A stretch of 64,000 bases of DNA from positions 1-64,000 of the forward strand of contig JAUCBJ010000145.1 of assembly GCA_032718475.1 (NCBI GenBank). The letters are read 5' to 3'. This stretch comes from Nemertoderma westbladi (lineage: Eukaryota; Xenacoelomorpha; Nemertodermatida; Nemertodermatidae). Positions 1 through 10,425 of the stretch are shown here, piece by piece. The stretch's first letter is position 1. Every line of letters starts with the position of its first letter. Below the pieces are notes generated by a model. It saw nothing but the letters and a program-made list of their open reading frames with translations. It ran no database searches and was not told where the DNA came from. The position numbers and the translations under genes were made by a program.

Positions 1-572
1 GCAATGGTCTCCCGCTAGAGGGCCACATGTCTAAACATTAAATGCCCTCCCATTTCTTTGCTTTTAATCCGTTTAAGCTGAAACTTGGCAGATATGTATT
101 AGACCATTAGCTGTGACTTTCAAAGGAGGCGAATCCATCTGCAGTTCTCCAGTCTGCCGCTAGAGGGCCAAAGGTCTGAAAGTGAAATCGTTGTCGTCGT
201 TACGATTTTGACATGCTAATAACTTTGTCGGATTTAAAGCTGCCAAGTTGAAAATTTGTAGGTATCAATATGAGCTAAAGTTGAGATTTTTGAGAGACTT
301 TCAGACACCATCAGTGCAATGGTCTCCCGCTAGAGGGCCACATGTCTAAACATTAAATGCCCTCCCATTTCTTTGCTTTTAATCCGTTTAAGCTGAACCT
401 TGGCAGATATGTATTAGACCATTAGCTGTGACTTTCAAAGGAGGCGAATCCATCTGCAGTTCTCCAGTCTGCCGCTAGAGGGCCAAATGTCTGAAAGTGA
501 AATCGTTGTCGTCGTTATGATATTGACATGCTTATAACTTTGTCGAATTTAAAGCTGCCAAGTTGAAAATTT
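1..572. repeat. 315-bp tandem repeat, about 1.8 units
   Basis: The sequence beginning GCAATGGTCTCCCGCTAG at position 1 restarts at 316 with only a few substitutions, so the period is 315 bp. Each unit also contains a diverged internal half-repeat, so the element CCGCTAGAGGGCC occurs at 12-24, 157-169, 327-339 and 472-484. That 13-mer resembles the core of the bilaterian CTCF motif. Related sequence lies at 33.95-34.26 kb. No coding potential was seen. Confidence 0.9.
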
Positions 573-960
573 GTTTTGTTGAAAATCAGTTCAACAGTCA
601 CCCGCTATAGGACTACTTTATGCCTGAAAGTGAATAGATTCTCCCGTCTCATTGATTTTAATCAGTTTAAGCTGAATCTTGCCATATATTCTGGACCACA
701 TGCTGCGTCTTTGTGGGGGGGGGGGGGGGGGGGGGGGGGGAGATTTAATCGGTCTGCCGCTATACGACGAAATTTCTGAAAGTGAGATCCGTCTCTCATT
801 TCGTTATCCGTTATTCAAGATGAAACTTGGCCGATGTACGTATGTACTATTCATCCATAGGCTGTGTCTTTGTGGGGCTGGAGACCCTAATCCATCTTCA
901 GTTCTCACTATACCGCTAGAGTCAGAAATGTCTGAATAGAAATGAAAGAGGTAAAAAGTG
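573..960. repeat. degenerate continuation of the 315-bp repeat with poly-G tract
   Basis: Diverged copies continue, recognisable from repeated phrases such as TTTAATCAGTTTAAGCTGAA and CTGCCGCTAT. A pure G run of 26 bases lies at 715-740. The short ORFs that cross it are artefacts of the run and the repeat. Confidence 0.7.
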
Positions 961-1033
961 ATTAGGCGAAATCTGCTTAAAATTTGCTAATACAGTAATA
1001 CTTTCGAATTAGTACTTAAATTAAATTTAAGTC

Positions 1034-1060
1034 ACGTGCTGCGCGAAGGCCCCACTTCGT
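1034..1060. mobile_element. terminus-like fragment of a dispersed MITE family
   Basis: The stretch containing GTGCTGCGCGAAGGCCCCAC matches the ends of inverted-repeat elements near 32.77, 35.93, 36.37 and 50.07 kb in this window. It abuts the start of the 2-kb repeat. Only the terminus is recognisable here. Confidence 0.55.
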
Positions 1061-3087
1061 GTAACCCAATGCATATAATTTAGCCATTATTGCTTCACAT
1101 CGAATCGTGATGACGCAAAATGTCCCCTGTCGGTGCATTACTGGCAATTAAATATATTCCAAGAAGTACATTTTTTATTTACCCCGGATCATATGATCAC
1201 AGGGCCTGACACCCCGACCATTATTGCATTAATTGCAATTAGGTAGTGCATGTTCGTGGGGCGTCTTGTGCAACGCGAACTTGAGCAAGTTCGATTTGAT
1301 CTGGAGTCAAAAGTTCGAGAGGTATTTGCCCGTAACTTTCAAACATATTAGAACTTTTTATCTAGTATGCCCATATAAAATTTTGTTGATAATGGTTAAA
1401 ATCTTCAAAAGTTTTAACGAATGAATTTTTCATTACAGACGGACTGACAGACAGATGGACATGAAATTTTCCCCTATTTACTAATTATATATAAACGCTA
1501 AGCAAGGCTCTCCCCACAAAAACAATGTTTTACTAAAAACACACACAATCACTAGTGCCATGGCCCTCGTGGCACCCTAGTTGCATAGAAATTATAACGA
1601 TTCTGCAGTTGGTTGTACAGAGTAAAAAAACAACAATAAGAAATAATAGAAGAAGTTCTTCCCTTTCTTCATGTGATCAGATCCAGTATAATTTATTGGT
1701 GAAAAACACAGAAGTCGCTCACCGCCTACGCTAGCCGCTCAACAAGTAGAACAAGTTCTAAAAGGGCTGTGGGCTACAGCGGCCATTTGTGGTATTCTGT
1801 GGTATTGTATTATGTGGTATTCATAATGGTATTCTAGAGCATTCACGTCACACCTCCAGCTAATTTAAATAGGTATAATCATTATATTTTAAAAATTCTA
1901 TATTTCGATATTCTAAAAATTCGACCCTGCTTTCTTAAATGAGGTTTTGGGGGCGTGTTGATGAGCTTTTATAAAAGCTTTATTGGAGCTTTATTCTATA
2001 TTTTATGTATATCTATAAATATTTGTATATATCTATATTTTAACATTCCAAATTGATTAGATTCAATCTCTAGAAATTGTTTAACTAAAAAAAGCACGAT
2101 AAAGCAGTGCAGAAACGAGATTTTTCACCAACTAGCAACTATAGACATAATTGGAAACAAGTAACAGTAAAATTGTAGTAACTTTTGAAAGTGTGGAATA
2201 TTTTTTAAAACTAAGTGCAAATTGTTTCTATTTTGATGTTCTGTAGAATAACAGAAAATGTGAAAATTTTGGAATAAAAACTACGTATCTTGGCTGCAAA
2301 GTACGGGATAATTCTTTATACGTTTTCTTTGGTGAAATAAACATCAAACAGAAAGTGTTACTTTTACACAGAAGTAGGCCTATGTATACAATTTAATATG
2401 TAGAACCCATTAGAAGAAACAAACAAAATAAGGAAAATAAAAACCAGCACTATGCAGAATCCCGTTCCAAATGGAATCTACCGAACAACACGACGTTACA
2501 GGATATAAAAGAATTGCTCCACTTTAACACATTTAAAAAACAATAAACGACACATATTTTTCATTAATACAGTTTAGTTTAGTTAGAGTTATAAGTCAGA
2601 GAGGTCTGAGTCTGCATCTGAACAGTCAACTCTACCAGCCGATATATTATATTTTGTAAAACTGTAAAAATGGTAATAACAGGTGCAATATTTATTGTGT
2701 GCGCCGGCAACACGCATCCGTGTTACTGGGGATCGTCAGTGAGGAGGTATACGTACAAAGATTCTAAACCAATATGATCCTGTCATTAATCCATTTTCAA
2801 TTTTATAATCAAATGCCACTCCCAGTCCAAATTAGTGTTGCAACGGGATCGGGACCCACAATTTTCGGGATCGGCGGCTATACTCATCCAAAACCTAAAA
2901 CAGCTCTCTGCTCTGCTCTCTTTATATGTGTAAAAAAAATAAAAAATGCCTAGATATATATGTCAAAATGTCCACTAGACATTTTTTCAAAAGGGTACAC
3001 AGACGTAGTTTATTTCCCTCGTACATATTTCATTTTGCATTTACGTTTTTAATATAATTTCTGCAAGATTTTTAATATATCTACTGC
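1061..3087. repeat. 2-kb dispersed repeat, copy A (truncated)
   Basis: This segment is nearly identical, with a few small indels, to 15790-17844. Both start at GTAACCCAATGCAT and contain the TTCGTGGGGCG segment, the sequence TGATGAGCTTTTATAAAAGC, and near the end the left part of a MITE beginning GTGTTG. Copy A ends abruptly at CTACTGC (3087), where the BEL/Pao remnant begins. Copy B continues into an intact MITE. No open reading frame of note was seen, so it is probably a non-autonomous mobile unit or a segmental duplication. Confidence 0.9.
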
Positions 3088-3107
3088 TATATATCTATCT
3101 AGTATAT

Positions 3108-3556
3108 CTACTTATCGGAATCCTCATAGCATTGCAGGAGTCTCAGTATCTGCTTATTGGTTTCTTTATGCTCATGATAACTGATCTTCTCCTTCAGAAA
3201 CCTGTCGGATATCTTGTATTTGGGAAGATCTTTAACAACATGGACCTGAGCAGATGTCAGTGGAGCGGTATCACTAGTGGTCTTTGTCCTGGAGTAGTGA
3301 TGGTGAAAACATCGCTTTAAATATGTAACGGCCTTACAGAGCCGATTCCAGGAACTATAGTGATGTATCGCTCTCTGCAGGAGAGGTGAGAGTCCTTGCG
3401 AGACGTCTGGTGTTCCAGATTTCCAATCTCTCTCTCTGATTTCCACAACAGACTTATTTGTGGCGGGGGGTTTTGGATCCAAAGCGTCGTCTCCGGAAGT
3501 GTGTAGTACAGACAGATCTATCACGGGTTTAAATAACTTCGATTTACTCGCCCGGG
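3108..3556 (-). pseudogene. BEL/Pao pol fragment: linker upstream of integrase
   Basis: About 138 codons are open from 3524 to 3108, and in-frame sequence can be followed to about 3556. The phrase SSWNRLCKAVTYLKRC corresponds to the conserved 'SSW..L.RV.AYV.RF' stretch between RNase H and integrase in BEL/Pao polyproteins. It is separated from the RNase H part by a stop and a frame change between 3593 and 3525. The ORF ends at 3108 and nothing resembling an integrase zinc finger or DDE core follows, so the element is cut off here. Confidence 0.75.
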
Positions 3557-3592
3557 TTTTAGGTTTGACTTTCTCCTAGGTTTCTTTTCCTA

Positions 3593-4891
3593 CTAGGTTT
3601 CTTGTCTAATCTCCGCCGTAGTAAGATTAGGAGGCCATTCATCCTCTTCCTTGCTTAGGAAGTCGGGTCCACCTAACCAGTCTGGAGTATCTATCAGTTC
3701 TTGTGGAGTTGCTCCCCTGGAGGCGATGTTGGCTGGATTAATCGTCCCGGGGCAATGTCTCCATTGATCTATCTTCGTGCGACTAAGTATAATGGCTACT
3801 CTGTTAGTAAAGAAGACACTGAACTGACAGACTTCATTGGTTATATACTCCAACACGAGTAAAGCATCAGTCCAATAGACAGTTTTCTCCAGTGGATAGT
3901 CGATCTGTTCTGTTACATTCCGGCCGATGGCTGTAGCGTATAGAGCCGCTTTTAACTCCGCTCGAGGAACTTTCAACTTGTTGTTTATCAATGCCTTAGA
4001 GGTAACCAAGGCGACCTTGATTCCATCCGGAGTTTCAACTCTCAGGTAGGCTACTATACCTATTCCCATATCGCTGGCGTCTCCAAACACATGGAGTTCA
4101 TAGGAATACGTAGGGAGAACATGACCAAAATATGAACGGGAGATTAGAAAGTTCTCGATGGATGGTAGAGAATCCTCCCATTTCATCCACTTCTTTAATA
4201 GTTCTCCCTTAAGTGGAACGTCCCATGAGTGGTTTTCAAGCCACATTTGTTGTACTAAACTCCGAGCAATCAATATAACTGGGCTAATAAATCCCAATGG
4301 ATCGAAATAAGTGCTCAGGATACTTAGACAAATCCGTTTAGTCCGAACTGGATTATCTCGCTGTTTTAGCTGGAAAAACAGGATATCTCTCTCTGTGTCC
4401 CATTTCAAACCAAGCGTCTTGGTTTCTGGAAGATCGTCCTTGATTAGGTCTAGATCTTTAACTCCTCGGTCTTCTACCGGGATCGATTCCAGAAACTCAC
4501 GGGAGTTGCTGGTGAATTTAGTTAATCAAAATCCACCTCTTTTCAAGCACTCTACCGTTCCTTTGGCGACATCAATGGCTTCTTCCACCGATGGGAGGGA
4601 CTTTAAATTGTCGTCCATGTATATATCCCGTTTGATGTTGTCGATAACCTCTTTGGAGAAGGCGTCCCGGTTGTCATCAGCAGTGGTACGCACTACTGAG
4701 CAGGCGTTTGAAGGGCTCGAGATGATCCCAAAAGCCTGGATGGTCATCCAGTACTCCATCGGTTTCTGGTTGAGGTCTCCTTCAGGCCACCACAGAAATC
4801 GTAGGCTGTCTCGATCTCTATCCAGCGCCTTAACTTGTAAGAACATGCCTTCTATCGCTTGCGTCCTTCTGGGCTCCTCCCCGAGGCGCAC
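3593..4891 (-). pseudogene. BEL/Pao reverse transcriptase and RNase H-like region
   Basis: The reading frame runs from 4891 to 3593 with one in-frame TGA at 4523-4525. The palm domain has EGMFLQVK, RFLWWPEG, then FGIISSPSNA and the catalytic YMDD (about 4621-4610), followed by the Pao-typical SLPSVEEAI. Downstream, LSILSTYFDPLGFISPV and VFGDASDMGIGIVAYL mark the Peptidase_A17/RNase H-like part, with WTDALLVLEYI and CPGTINPANIASRG near its end. Fingers upstream of 4891 are mostly unrecognisable; a phrase RTGPKGS just beyond may be the usual 'TGPDL' motif. Known role of the family: copying element RNA into DNA. This copy is dead. Confidence 0.85.
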
Positions 4892-4892
4892 C

Positions 4893-6037
4893 CATGAGGC
4901 GGACGCTGTCCTACTACCCTTGGGGCCAGTCCGACTCCGTTTTTATCAGACCGGGCCGGAGGGTAGCCCGATGCTTCCCGAGTTCAATTTTCGATCCCCC
5001 GATCACACTGGCACAGCTCGTCGCACGTGTAGCCAGATGGTCGGCTACTGTCAACTTACTGTGGCCTGACTGTACATTGAGCCAACTCAGAGACTCAACC
5101 GGCGGGTGGACCAGTCGATAGCGATCGAGCATCAAGGTCGCCCTTGAGCCAAACCGACGGTCTTGTCCCAAGTAGGCTTGTGCTACCCAACATGGAATTT
5201 TGACACGTTTTCACCCGCCTCGCCGGCAGTATTGAGGGGAAGTCGGTTCCGCAAACAATACTGACTAGCTCGAAAGCTAGGAACAAGTAACCACTTACCA
5301 GTCACTGTACACGTGTACTCAACAGATGCTCACGAAATCAAGTACACAACGGTAAACACAAAATCAGACACATACCATGCACACACAGAGGACATAATCG
5401 GGAAAGACAAATCGGTGACAAAATCAGAGGGGACAAAATCGTATCGACTGATAAAAGAGTCGAGAGTACCTTATTTTGCCGTCAGGGCAAAATAACTTTG
5501 TGTGCACAAAGTATGCTGGGGCGCAGTAAAATATGGTCCTACTAATACCAGCGGCGTCTGGACCAACTGGCAAGGGTTCCCATACTCACTCGCAGTGGCC
5601 ACACATACAATCACGTGTACTCACATACCCACAACAACAGAAAGCTCAAGCAAACTGCCACTGATCGTCCACACACAAACCACAGATTCCAAAGTATCGT
5701 TCACTCGGACCACACTACAACACTACCCCCTCCTTGCAGCGGATATTCCAGGTGCTACCTCCATTCCAATAGTAGTACCAACAGAATCATCAGAATCCTG
5801 CCCATTCGATGCAACACCTCCATTCCAATAGTGCTACCCTGGGAAAAGACACGTTTCGGCGGCCGATCGGAGACAGCAAAGAGTCTGCTCAACTCATACA
5901 TACCAAACATAGACATACCACAATGACCACATAAACCACAGATCACACTAAGCCACCACCCCTACTGTGTACAGGACTGGCAGTACGGCAACAGGCCGAC
6001 TAGACGGTACCACAGCACCATGTTAATTCATGGTTCG
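4893..6037 (-). other. scrambled segment between BEL/Pao protease and RT
   Basis: In intact BEL/Pao elements about 1 kb of linker and RT-finger coding sequence lies between protease and the RT palm. The spacing here fits, but I see no continuous frame. The part at 4893-5290 is GC-rich with short open stretches; 5310-5950 is rich in ACACA and CTACC phrases and includes a repeated CTCCATTCCAATAGT (5758 and 5818). It is either a heavily decayed linker or a replaced or inserted sequence. Confidence 0.5.
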
Positions 6038-7327
6038 CTAGACACGAGGGCCTTCAGTATCTCCCTTGCACTTACGGGACGATTTAACGTGCCCCCAGAC
6101 CCTCACGAGTCCGCCGCCGCCTGTTGTCGACACCCCTATAGAGACCTCACCTCTTTGGGTATCGACTTGTCCCGCTGGACGAATGAGGTGACATAGGTTC
6201 ACTTGGTTTTGCCAAGTTTCATTTTCCGTAAGGAGGTCGATGGTATTCTCCTCGTCGAAGAGTTGGTGGATATCGTCATTATCTGAGGAGTATGGTGTTC
6301 CCTCAGTTGGGTCGTCTCCCTCACTGATCTCATCTTCCCATTCACTCACCTGGTAGACTCGTTCTTTGGGTTGCCCTTCCATGAGAGTTCTACGGGAAGG
6401 GCCAGTAAAGTACCAACCTACTCTAGTTCTTCCCGCATAGGTTTGTAGTGGTTGTGGTTGAGCAGGCCGTTTCTCCAATGTCTCAAGCGCCTCATGCGAA
6501 TTTTGGCCGATGAGTATTTGCACTCCAGGGTAGTCTGTGTTGAATCTAGGTATCTTATGCTGCTGGGTGAAATCATCCTCATCCCAGTTATAAGGTTCCA
6601 CTTGGCTGGTAGCGAAGTTCTTTATCGCCACCATTTTTACTGACCTTATACTGTGTTCTCCTAGTTCATCCTGGGGGGTGGACAACGCGCCTACATAGTA
6701 ATCTGTAGTTACTGTAGATTTCCAAACCTGCATAATTCCTGACATGTTCAACTTAGTTCGGAACTTGGGTTGTCCAGCAAAGATGTCTTCGGCTAGTTCT
6801 TTGTCGATGAATGTTCCTGTGCTGCCGGAGTCAAGGAGGGCGTTCACTATATAACTCTTTTCTGGCCCATGGACTCTCAACTGCACTACGGGAAATTCTC
6901 GGATTCCTACGTTGGAAGTTGGTGCTTTCCAAGATGGTTGTCGGTCAGGAGTAGTTAGGGGGAGCTCACTATCGGTTTCTTTCTCATACGTAAGTGCTCG
7001 ATACACTGCGGTATTTATTAGGTAACAGGATTCGTTTTCGTCGGAGAATTCATCCGTATAGAATCCTTCCATCTCAGAACTTTGGTCAGTGTCATTCACA
7101 TCACTGAATTGGACATGTAGTTCGGGCTCGCTTACCTGACTCGGGTTGTTTCTTTCGAATTCAGTGTGCAACAAGATATGATGTTTCGCGCCGCACTTAG
7201 CACACCTTGCGTCGGAGTAACAGGTTCGCCGTTGGTGTCCTTGTCTGAGGCAATTATAACACAACCGCTTATCCCACATGACTTCACGTCTTTCCTTTAG
7301 TGATTTCTTTAAAAATTCATCACACAA
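6038..7327 (-). pseudogene. BEL/Pao zinc knuckles and aspartic protease
   Basis: This 429-codon frame begins in the nucleocapsid part. CYNCLRQGHQRRTC (residues 23-36) is a perfect CX2CX4HX4C knuckle, followed by a second CAKCGAKHHILLH. The retropepsin-like active site is ALLDSGSTGTFID (Asp at 166), followed by an acidic, Glu/Asp-rich linker and QILIGQNS, which matches the usual 'LLIG' second strand. It overlaps the gag frame at 7309-7327. The upstream frame ends CVLCDGPTVYVC and this one resumes DEFLKK, so a 2-bp gain in a GTGTG run probably broke an originally continuous protein. Confidence 0.85.
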
Positions 7328-9969
7328 ACATAAACGGTGGGGCCGTCACACAGCACACATTTTGGTTTGATGTTACTTACCTTACTTTGGGTAACGTTGT
7401 GCACACTCGTTCTTTCCTCAGGCTTTCTTCCATGAATTCTCTTAGGAGACGTAGGAGGAGTTTTTCTTACCTGTTCTCTCCTGTCACTGGTTCGAGACTT
7501 GAATTTACTTACGTCTTTAGGCGTTTTGTTGACATAGTAAGATCTTTCAGTGTCTTTCCCGCTGTCCTCCTCTTGAGAGGCCTGGCTTTCGCCGTCGTCT
7601 GTATAACACACTGGTGTTACCTTTCTCCTAGAAACGGGTTTCTCACTTACCTTATTTTCCGGTGTCTTCTCCCTGGACTGCTTTAGGAGCTGTAATTTTA
7701 CCTCTCCATCTAAGAATGACATGAGATCAGCCATGGTAGGGTCTCTTCGTTGTTGTTCCATCATATATAAGACTTTCTTGTCCCAGCGTGTACCTACTCC
7801 ACCCTTTGGTAAAGTGTAGGCCACGGCTCCAATAACCATAGAACTCTGATATTCATGAGACTTACCTAGCCAATCTAATTGTCTACAGATCTCCTGAATC
7901 TCATCGGAAAACTCTATAATCCCGCTGCTAATGAACTTTCGGGGCACTACTAATTTTGCATACAAATACCTAGCTATGTTATTCCTATTACCATACCTGA
8001 TGTTTAGTGTATTCCAAACTTGTCTTAATCCATCTGGATGTCCAATAAACTTTAACGCCATTAACTTGGGAGATCCTTCCAAGCACTCGATGAGGAATCT
8101 AAGTTTCTCTCCGTTAGTTAGCACAGAATTCTGTATGTTATCTTTATAATATTCATTAAAAGGTAACTCATCTCATTTCATCTCATCTCCATTGAACTTG
8201 ACGATCTCTCCCACCTTTACCGCTTGACGGGCTTCGGTTCTAGCCATTTGACGCGTAAAACTTTCTTGGGCCATCATGTTATTTAATATCGAGTTATCGG
8301 TATATAAATTTCTCGGATTATGATCAGGTCTATATGGAATATCATTGTCAACAGGTTTATAATTACCCTTAATAGGGTTTACTATAGGAGTTTCTACTTC
8401 ACTAGCAGTATAGATGCGTGTAGGCTCCACACCTTGTGCATGAAATACTTCAGACCTAACAGGTTGGCACATTGTTACAGGGGGTGGTGGTATACCCTTT
8501 TGTATATTTACTAATTTATCACGTTCTAACACGATATTCTGCTGCACTACTTGCAACTCTAACCTACTTTCCCTTACTGTTCCCTTGAACTGTTGAACAG
8601 TCTCCTGCATCTGTCCGAGCAGGAGATTCATCCCCCGCCGCCCCTCATCCACCCACTCGACCGCCGAAGCGGGAGCTGCCAACATAGTAGCGGGTAGACG
8701 AGGGACAACGGGCGACAAATCGTTGATATCTCGCTCGGAGTCCAGGACAGGAACTGTCTCAGGGGCTGTTCTGCTGGGCACAGGTAGTTTAGTGCTGTGC
8801 AAAGGGAATTTAGAGTTGGGTTCTGGAAGTACAGGGGTCTCTATCACAGAGGGGGTGGCTTCGAGAACAGGCCTAATTATTTCAGGCTCATCTACTATAG
8901 TAGGGAGTCTTTTTACTCTAATAATTTGGTCTGTGGGTTCTGTACTACCTAAGTCCGTGCTAGCTAGTTGCCTTCTCACAGCTGGGGGCAAATCAGGCAA
9001 TTTCTGACGGTGGGGCATTCTTCTACGCCTGCTTAGACGAGATCTATTTCCTCCGCCTTCAGGATCGGTGGTATCGCCTTCATTAGATGATGTAAATCCC
9101 TGCCTTTTGGGAGTAGATCGACTTATCATCTGCATCTGACTAGCGGTTAACTGTTTATTTATGTAGTCTTGCTTCTCTTGAAGATTTTCCAACTCTAGTT
9201 GGGTGGTCTCTTCAGATGCTCTCCGTTCTGCTTCTGCCACTGCCTCTGCCGCTTTTCTTTCCGCTTCTGCCGCTGCCACTGCCGCTTTTCTTTCCACTTC
9301 TACCGCCTTTCTTTCCGCTTCTGCCTCTGCCGCTGCCGCTGCCGCTGCCGCTGCCGCTGCCGCTGCCGCTGCCGCTGCCGCTGCCGCTGCCGCTGCCGCT
9401 GCCGCTGCCGCTGCCGCTGCCGCTGCCGCTGCCGCTGCCGCTGCCGCTTTTCTTTCAACTTCTGCTGCTGCCGCTGCTGCTGTCTTTCTGTCTTCTATAC
9501 GTTTTTTCTTTACCTGTTCTTCTTGGACCCTAGCGATGCGGATGCTTTCATCAAATTTAGCTTGATTCGCAGCTAACATTTCCGCATCTATTGCGTCCAA
9601 CACAAGCTTGGCTCCTTCACTATTAGGGCGAAGTCCAGCCAGCCGTCTCCTCAACTCTTCGTCACCTATAAATCGTTGATAGTCCGACAGATAGATGTCA
9701 ATAGCGTCCTTCTTCTGCGGTTTCTCTGCTGTCGCTTCGCTTTCCACTTGAGAAAAGGTAGCGTCTGTTGATTCTCCATGGGTTGAGCGCTCAGCCAGCT
9801 GAGATTTCCACTGGGCCGTTCTTTGAACCTTGAGACCCACCCGCTGGAACCAAGTCTTTACGGCAACTTGCAACGACGTGTCTTGTCTTCTTTTCGAAGC
9901 TTCCTCAAAGGCCGATAGGATTAGTCTGATTCTGTGTATATATGTGTATGATATACACATGTTATACAT
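7309..9969 (-). pseudogene. BEL/Pao Gag-like protein with coiled coil and poly-Ala tract
   Basis: One frame runs from the ATG at 9969 to 7309, interrupted only by an in-frame TGA at 8173-8175. The N-terminal 150 residues are charged. A Glu/Lys/Arg-rich coiled coil follows, split by about 40 consecutive alanines encoded by a pure hexanucleotide repeat (9329-9448). A Pro/Thr-rich linker leads to the DUF1759-like gag part (FNGDEMK, stop, DELPFNEYYKDNIQNSVL, LRFLIECLEG, VWNTLNIRYG). It ends in CVLCDG at the first knuckle. The length before the DUF1759 region, about 590 residues, is unusually large for BEL Gag, so an extra N-terminal module may have been acquired. Confidence 0.75.
9329..9448. repeat. 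GCCGCT hexanucleotide microsatellite, 20 units
   Basis: Twenty uninterrupted units of GCCGCT encode alanine on the minus strand inside the Gag-like ORF. Flanking Ala/Glu/Arg codons show the tract expanded within a coiled-coil region. Confidence 0.95.
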
Positions 9970-10082
9970 TCCCCCAAAATAAATAAGATAAAAAGAAGGA
10001 AAAATATTTTTGTATCAGAGCTCAATTATTTTTATTATTATTGTTTTGGTTTGAATAATTGAATCGTTTTGGTGTTATGCTC
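9970..10082. other. AT-rich spacer
   Basis: Low-complexity AT-rich sequence upstream of the retroelement. It contains ATTATTGTTTTGGTTT (10037-10052), a variant of a motif found in several foldback elements of this window. No LTR end or primer-binding site was recognised. Confidence 0.4.
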
Positions 10083-10425
10083 CTCATGAATCCATGTGGT
10101 GCGTTTATATTCGCCATGAATCCATGTGGTGCCTTTTATATTGCCATGGATCATGTGGTGCCTTTTATATTTGCCATGAATCCATGCGGTGCCTTATATA
10201 TTTGCTATGAATCCATGCGGTGCCTTTTATATTGCCATGGATCATGTGGTGCCTTTTATATTTGCCATGAATCCATGTGGTGCCTTTTATATTGCCATGG
10301 ATCATGTGGTGCCTTTTATATTTGCCATGAATCCATGTGGTGCCTTTTAAATTTGCCATGAATCCATGTGGTGCCTTTTATATTTGCTATGAATTCATGC
10401 GGTGCCTTTCATATTTGCCATAAAC
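10083..10425. repeat. minisatellite, about 30-bp units
   Basis: About eleven units alternate between a 31-bp form (GCCATGAATCCATGTGGTGC) and a shorter form (GCCATGGATCATGTGGTGCC). Both strands are partly open because of the repeat; this is not evidence of coding. Confidence 0.95.

Larger units (their letters stand above)
3088..9969 (-). mobile_element. BEL/Pao LTR retrotransposon, decayed and 3'-truncated
   Basis: On the minus strand the order is: a long gag-like protein with a DUF1759-type region, zinc knuckles, an aspartic protease, a reverse transcriptase with YMDD, an RNase H/Peptidase_A17-type region, and a linker that normally precedes integrase. This order is diagnostic of the BEL/Pao group. 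The integrase, envelope (if any) and 3' LTR are absent; sequence stops near 3088 at the border of the 2-kb repeat. Several stops and a frameshift show that it is inactive. I could not recognise an LTR or primer-binding site upstream of 9969. Confidence 0.9.

Noticed and set aside
9199-9576. Plus-strand ORFs opposite the BEL/Pao Gag (Cys/Arg, Ala or Leu/Pro runs)
   Set aside because: All three plus frames are open only because of the hexanucleotide repeat; the minus frame alone continues into Gag-like sequence.
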